Shown: positions 60,588-64,000 of the stretch, in pieces
Position numbering within the stretch: the first letter of the stretch is position 1
How the letters are laid out: every line of letters starts with the position of its first letter
DNA from: Leuconostoc pseudomesenteroides KCTC 3652
GTDB lineage: Bacteria; Bacillota; Bacilli; Lactobacillales; Lactobacillaceae
Assembly (NCBI RefSeq): GCF_014634745.1
Contig: NZ_BMBP01000004.1
Coordinates: forward strand, 62,001 to 126,000
Reading direction: 5' to 3'
Length of the DNA stretch: 64,000 nt
Translations under genes and position numbers: made by a program
The notes under the pieces: generated by a model
What the model saw: only the letters and a program-made list of their open reading frames with translations
Told to the model about the DNA's origin: nothing
Database searches by the model: none

Positions 60588-61175
60588 ATGACAACTAATC
60601 CAACATCAAAACAAGATTTGATTTTAAATGCTTTCATTACTTTGTTAATTCAGGGTGGCTATCAATCGGCAACTATCAATAAGACAGCCGAAGTGGCTGG
60701 TGTTAATCCCAGTACGATATTTCGTAAATTCACTGATAAAGAAGGATTGCTTTCAGCTGTTGTCGAGCGTCATTTGCACGACTTATCGACCATTTTTGAT
60801 GGCATGGTTGTCATCGGTGACGTCGAAAAAGATTTGATGACGATGTCTCAAACTTATCAAGAATTTCAAGCCAATCATCAAGAAATCGTTCTAGTTGGGG
60901 TCCAAGAATCATTTAGAATGCCAGAAATGAGCCGAGCAGTTGAAGAAATACCCCTCCAATTCAAGCAAATGTTAAGAGAATATTTTACGGATATGCGCGC
61001 ACAACACAAAATTAGTGACCAAGTCGACATTGAAGCAGCCACTATGAATATGATTTGGCTAAATTTTGGTTACTTTTTAGCAGCTATTCGCTTTGAAAAT
61101 CCCGATTTAGTGACGCCACCTGAAGATTTTTATGACAAACAAATTCGTTTTTTTGCCAAAAGTTTATCAGTATGA
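60588..61175 (+). CDS. TetR/AcrR family regulator
   Basis: A 195-residue repressor with the N-terminal TetR helix-turn-helix (about 8-55: LILNAFITLLIQGGYQSATINKTAEVAGVNPSTIFRKFTDKEGLL) and a helical ligand-binding domain. It is divergent from a YhgE/Pip-like permease, a very common gene pair in which the regulator controls the exporter. A palindrome in the shared gap is the likely binding site. AGAGG lies before the ATG. Confidence 0.87.
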   Translation: MTTNPTSKQDLILNAFITLLIQGGYQSATINKTAEVAGVNPSTIFRKFTDKEGLLSAVVERHLHDLSTIFDGMVVIGDVEKDLMTMSQTYQEFQANHQEIVLVGVQESFRMPEMSRAVEEIPLQFKQMLREYFTDMRAQHKISDQVDIEAATMNMIWLNFGYFLAAIRFENPDLVTPPEDFYDKQIRFFAKSLSV

Positions 61176-61272
61176 ATAGCATTCGCCTTGCTATTGGAAC
61201 TAGCTTACTGATTGTTGTATACTAGTAGCTAGACAAATCGTGATTACATCACAAATAGGAGATTGATAACAC

Positions 61273-62769
61273 ATGACAGAAGACATTCGTGTCCGCTATG
61301 CGCCGTCACCAACGGGACATTTACATATTGGTAACGCGAGAACTGCAATTTTTAACTGGCTTTTTGCGCGCCATTATAACGGCACATTCATTATTCGTAT
61401 TGAAGATACAGATTCAGCACGTAACATTGCTGACGGTGAAAAATCACAGCTGGATAACCTAGCTTGGCTTGGTTTGGATTGGGACGAAAGTCCTGATAAG
61501 CCAGGAGATTATGGTCCTTATCGCCAATCGGAACGTAATGAACAGGGTGTTTATCAAGAATTTATTGATGCTTTGCTAGCCAATGGACAAGCTTACAAGT
61601 CATACAAAACATCAGAACAACTAGCTGCAGAGCGCGAAGCACAACAAGCTGCCAAACAAGCACCACATTATATTTATGAATATGAAGGCTTGACTAACGA
61701 AGAACGCGAAGCTAAGTATGCTGAATTTGAGGCGCAAGGGCTTAAGCCGGTTGTGCGTTTCCGCGTACCAGAGGAAAAAGTTTTTGCGTGGGACGATATT
61801 GTTAAGGGTCACATTGAAATTGGTGCCAAGGAAGTTGGTGGTGATTGGGTCATTCAAAAAGCTGATGGCATGCCAACTTACAACTTTGCCGTGGTAGTGG
61901 ATGATCATTTGATGAAGATATCTCACGTTTTGCGTGGTGATGATCACGTTTCCAATACACCAAAGCAAATGATGATTTACGATGCTTTAGGTTGGGACGT
62001 GCCAAAGTTTGGGCACATGGCATTGATTATCAATGGTGAGACGGGTAAAAAATTGTCAAAGCGTGATGAAAATGTTTTGCAATTTGTCGAACAATATAAA
62101 GAACTCGGTTACCAACCACAAGCAATGGTTAACTTTATTGGCTTGCTAGGCTGGTCACCTAAGGGTGAGGACGAAATTTTCTCACTTGAAGAATTTAAAA
62201 ATATGTTTGATGAGACACGCTTATCAAAAGCCAACGCAAAGTTTGACCAAAAGAAGTTGGAATGGATTAACAACCAATGGATGCGCCGTGACACAGATGC
62301 TGTTATGCCACAGTTAATTCAAGAACTAGTGAATGCTGACTTGATTTCTGAGTCCGATGCGCAACTCAAAAAAGATTGGTTAGCCGACGTTATTAAGATT
62401 GCTGGGGTTGATGGCATTTCCTATACACGTGAAATCGTTGCATTAGTGCGCAAGCCTTTCTTTGAACTTGGTGACGTGACTGATGAAATGGTTGACTATT
62501 TGACTTCCGACGATGGTCGTAAAGTCTTTGATGCTTGGGAAGCCGCATATACAGCTTTGCCAAATGATGCCACAGCAGAAGACTACATGTCAGCCATTCG
62601 TGGCATTCAAAATGATTTGGAAATTAAAGGTCGCAATTTGTGGAATCCAATTCGTATTGCCACAACTCACGAAATTCAAGGTCCGAACTTACCAGAAATG
62701 TTAGTAGTTTTGGATAAAAATACTGTTCTACAAACAATGGCTGACATTAAACAAAAATATTTGAACTAA
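61273..62769 (+). CDS. gltX: Glutamyl-tRNA synthetase
   Basis: A 498-residue class I aminoacyl-tRNA synthetase charging tRNA-Glu (and probably tRNA-Gln, with later amidation, as usual in Lactobacillales). The HIGH-type motif is in PSPTGHLHIGNARTAIFNWLFA, the KMSKS-type motif is KKLSKRDE, and the anticodon-binding C-terminal domain is complete. AGGAGA lies before the ATG. No T-box leader is visible in the 97-base upstream gap. The order radA - gltX - cysS is conserved in Firmicutes; here radA is separated from gltX by four genes. Confidence 0.95.
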   Translation: MTEDIRVRYAPSPTGHLHIGNARTAIFNWLFARHYNGTFIIRIEDTDSARNIADGEKSQLDNLAWLGLDWDESPDKPGDYGPYRQSERNEQGVYQEFIDALLANGQAYKSYKTSEQLAAEREAQQAAKQAPHYIYEYEGLTNEEREAKYAEFEAQGLKPVVRFRVPEEKVFAWDDIVKGHIEIGAKEVGGDWVIQKADGMPTYNFAVVVDDHLMKISHVLRGDDHVSNTPKQMMIYDALGWDVPKFGHMALIINGETGKKLSKRDENVLQFVEQYKELGYQPQAMVNFIGLLGWSPKGEDEIFSLEEFKNMFDETRLSKANAKFDQKKLEWINNQWMRRDTDAVMPQLIQELVNADLISESDAQLKKDWLADVIKIAGVDGISYTREIVALVRKPFFELGDVTDEMVDYLTSDDGRKVFDAWEAAYTALPNDATAEDYMSAIRGIQNDLEIKGRNLWNPIRIATTHEIQGPNLPEMLVVLDKNTVLQTMADIKQKYLN

Positions 62770-62776
62770 CGATAGG

Positions 62777-62797
62777 CGCCACGATGTGGCGTTTTTT
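62777..62797 (+). terminator. Terminator after gltX
   Basis: CGCCAC-GAT-GTGGCG followed by six T. Confidence 0.85.
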
Positions 62798-62878
62798 GTT
62801 TGCAGTGCCTCATGAAAAGCCCCAAGCGTTTGACGAGTCCTGTATAATATAAGTAAATATGTTTACAGGAGACAATGT

Positions 62879-64000
62879 ATGATTCAGGTATTCAACACTT
62901 TGACTCGCGAAAAAGAGGTGTTCAAGTCAATAACACCGGGCAAAATTAACATGTATGTTTGTGGACCAACGGTCTATAATTACATTCATATTGGTAACGC
63001 TCGTTCAGCGATTGCCTTTGATACGGTGAGACGTTATTTTGAGTATCGTGGGTATGATGTGAATTATGTCTCTAATTTCACAGATGTTGATGATAAAATT
63101 ATTAACCGCGCCCAAGAAGAGGGCATTTCAGAAATGGCAGTGGCTAATAAGTATGCCGATGCTTTTCATGAAGACACACTGCCACTTAATATTAAGCCTG
63201 CAACTGTTCGATCACGTGCTACCGAGGTGATTCCTGAAATTATTACCTTTGTCCAAGACTTAGTTAATAAAGGCTATGCTTATGAAGTTGAAGGGGATGT
63301 TTATTTTCGTGCTAAAAAGTTCAAGGGCTATGGCATTTTAGCACATCAAGATTTGGCTGAAATGGAAGCAAACGCCGCAGGGCGTCTGGATGATGAAGAA
63401 ACGGCTCGTAAAGAAGATCCGATTGATTTTGCAGTTTGGAAAAGTCAGGAAAATCCAGACGTTATTTCATGGCCATCACCTTGGGGTAACGGACGACCGG
63501 GTTGGCACATTGAGTGCTCGGTCATGGCACAAAAATATTTGTCAGATACCATTGATATTCATGGCGGTGGTATTGATTTGGCCTTTCCGCATCATACAAA
63601 TGAAATTGCGCAATCTGAAGCGCATACGGGGCAAAAGTTTGTTAATTATTGGATGCATAATGGTTTTGTTAATGTTGATAACGAAAAAATGTCCAAGTCA
63701 TTAGGCAATTTCACCACTTTGCATGATATGTTGGCTAACTATGATGACCCAATGGCTATTCGTTATTTACTTGCGACAACACAGTATCGGCGACCAATAA
63801 ACTATGCCGAAGAGACATTGGCTCAAGCGCGCGCAGAATTAGACCGTATTCGTACAGGTTACCGGAATCTTGAGTTTCGCTTGGGATCAGCCACATCGGG
63901 TCATGATGATAGTATAGATCAAGCGGTGAATACCCAAAAAATTGCGTTCGAGACCGCAATGGATGATGATTTTAACGCCCAAAACGCAATTGCTGCTGTA
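62879..64000 (+). CDS. cysS: Cysteinyl-tRNA synthetase (5' part, runs off the window)
   Basis: An open frame from ATG 62879 to the window end, 374 codons without a stop. The product begins [17 protein letters not shown] and shows the zinc and HIGH region [21 protein letters not shown]. It also has the zinc-binding [13 protein letters not shown] with downstream [11 protein letters not shown], and the KMSKS motif [16 protein letters not shown] is spaced seven bases before the ATG. An extended -10 box (TGTATAATA, 62841-62849) lies about 30 bases upstream. The C-terminal part is outside the window. Confidence 0.95.
   Translation, partial: MIQVFNTLTREKEVFKSITPGKINMYVCGPTVYNYIHIGNARSAIAFDTVRRYFEYRGYDVNYVSNFTDVDDKIINRAQEEGISEMAVANKYADAFHEDTLPLNIKPATVRSRATEVIPEIITFVQDLVNKGYAYEVEGDVYFRAKKFKGYGILAHQDLAEMEANAAGRLDDEETARKEDPIDFAVWKSQENPDVISWPSPWGNGRPGWHIECSVMAQKYLSDTIDIHGGGIDLAFPHHTNEIAQSEAHTGQKFVNYWMHNGFVNVDNEKMSKSLGNFTTLHDMLANYDDPMAIRYLLATTQYRRPINYAEETLAQARAELDRIRTGYRNLEFRLGSATSGHDDSIDQAVNTQKIAFETAMDDDFNAQNAIAAV

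Noticed and set aside
62879-62881. cysS starting at ATG 62875.
   Set aside because: That ATG is out of frame with the synthetase; ATG 62879 fits the AGGAGA spacing and the family N terminus.

Overview
The window looks like chromosomal DNA of a heterofermentative lactic acid bacterium, most likely Leuconostoc or a close relative. The pointers are a 6-phosphogluconate dehydrogenase, a bifunctional AdhE behind a cre and a Rex-like site, a ClpL ATPase, aspartase, and the gene order radA - gltX - cysS. No prophage, insertion sequence or CRISPR array is visible. Most genes are intact, with good ribosome sites and clear intrinsic terminators.

Layout. 0-3.4 kb: two fluoride exporter subunits, a DegV protein, TspO, a haemolysin III protein and a small unknown protein. 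3.6-6.2 kb: a secreted protein followed by an AgrC/AgrA-like (GHKL kinase plus LytTR regulator) two-component system, then tRNA-Lys on the minus strand and uppP. 7.4-20.7 kb: a large surface island with a divergent WxL protein, a WxIP plus small WxL pair, a pilus operon (VWA tip adhesin, pilin, class C sortase, second pilin) and two more sortases. 20.7-25.6 kb: prfC, an Rgg-like regulator, an unknown protein, and folT behind a tetrahydrofolate riboswitch, then a pyridoxal/HMP kinase. 25.8-31.6 kb: a second WxL operon ending in an Mga-like regulator. 31.6-44.1 kb: YczE-like protein, adhE, a 52-residue membrane protein missed by length cut-offs, gnd, an rRNA methyltransferase, and a ClpL operon with two small leader genes. 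44.2-47.5 kb: a giant BspA-type repeat protein ending in a WxL domain. 47.6-64 kb: nucleoid-associated protein, a Nudix-DUF1810 fusion, a MocR regulator with its exporter, aspA, rpiA, dut, Nudix, phosphoesterase, radA, an uncharacterised secreted/membrane pair, a YhgE-like permease with a TetR regulator, gltX and the start of cysS.

How it works together. The strongest system-level signal is a set of AgrA/ComE-type direct repeats (ACAnnnnnn half-sites about 21 bp apart). They lie upstream of the secreted protein before the two-component system, both divergent WxL genes, the pilus operon, the second sortase pair and the BspA-WxL gene. This suggests that the local LytTR regulator drives a dispersed cell-surface regulon. 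Two of these promoters carry a poly-C tract (C11 and C7) between the repeats and the -10 box, which would be a natural phase-variation switch. The second WxL operon lacks these repeats and may instead be run by its own Mga-like regulator. An exact parS sequence (TGTTTCACGTGAAACA) is embedded in the terminator that closes the pilin operon. radA has no ATG/GTG/TTG in the right place and seems to start at ATC.
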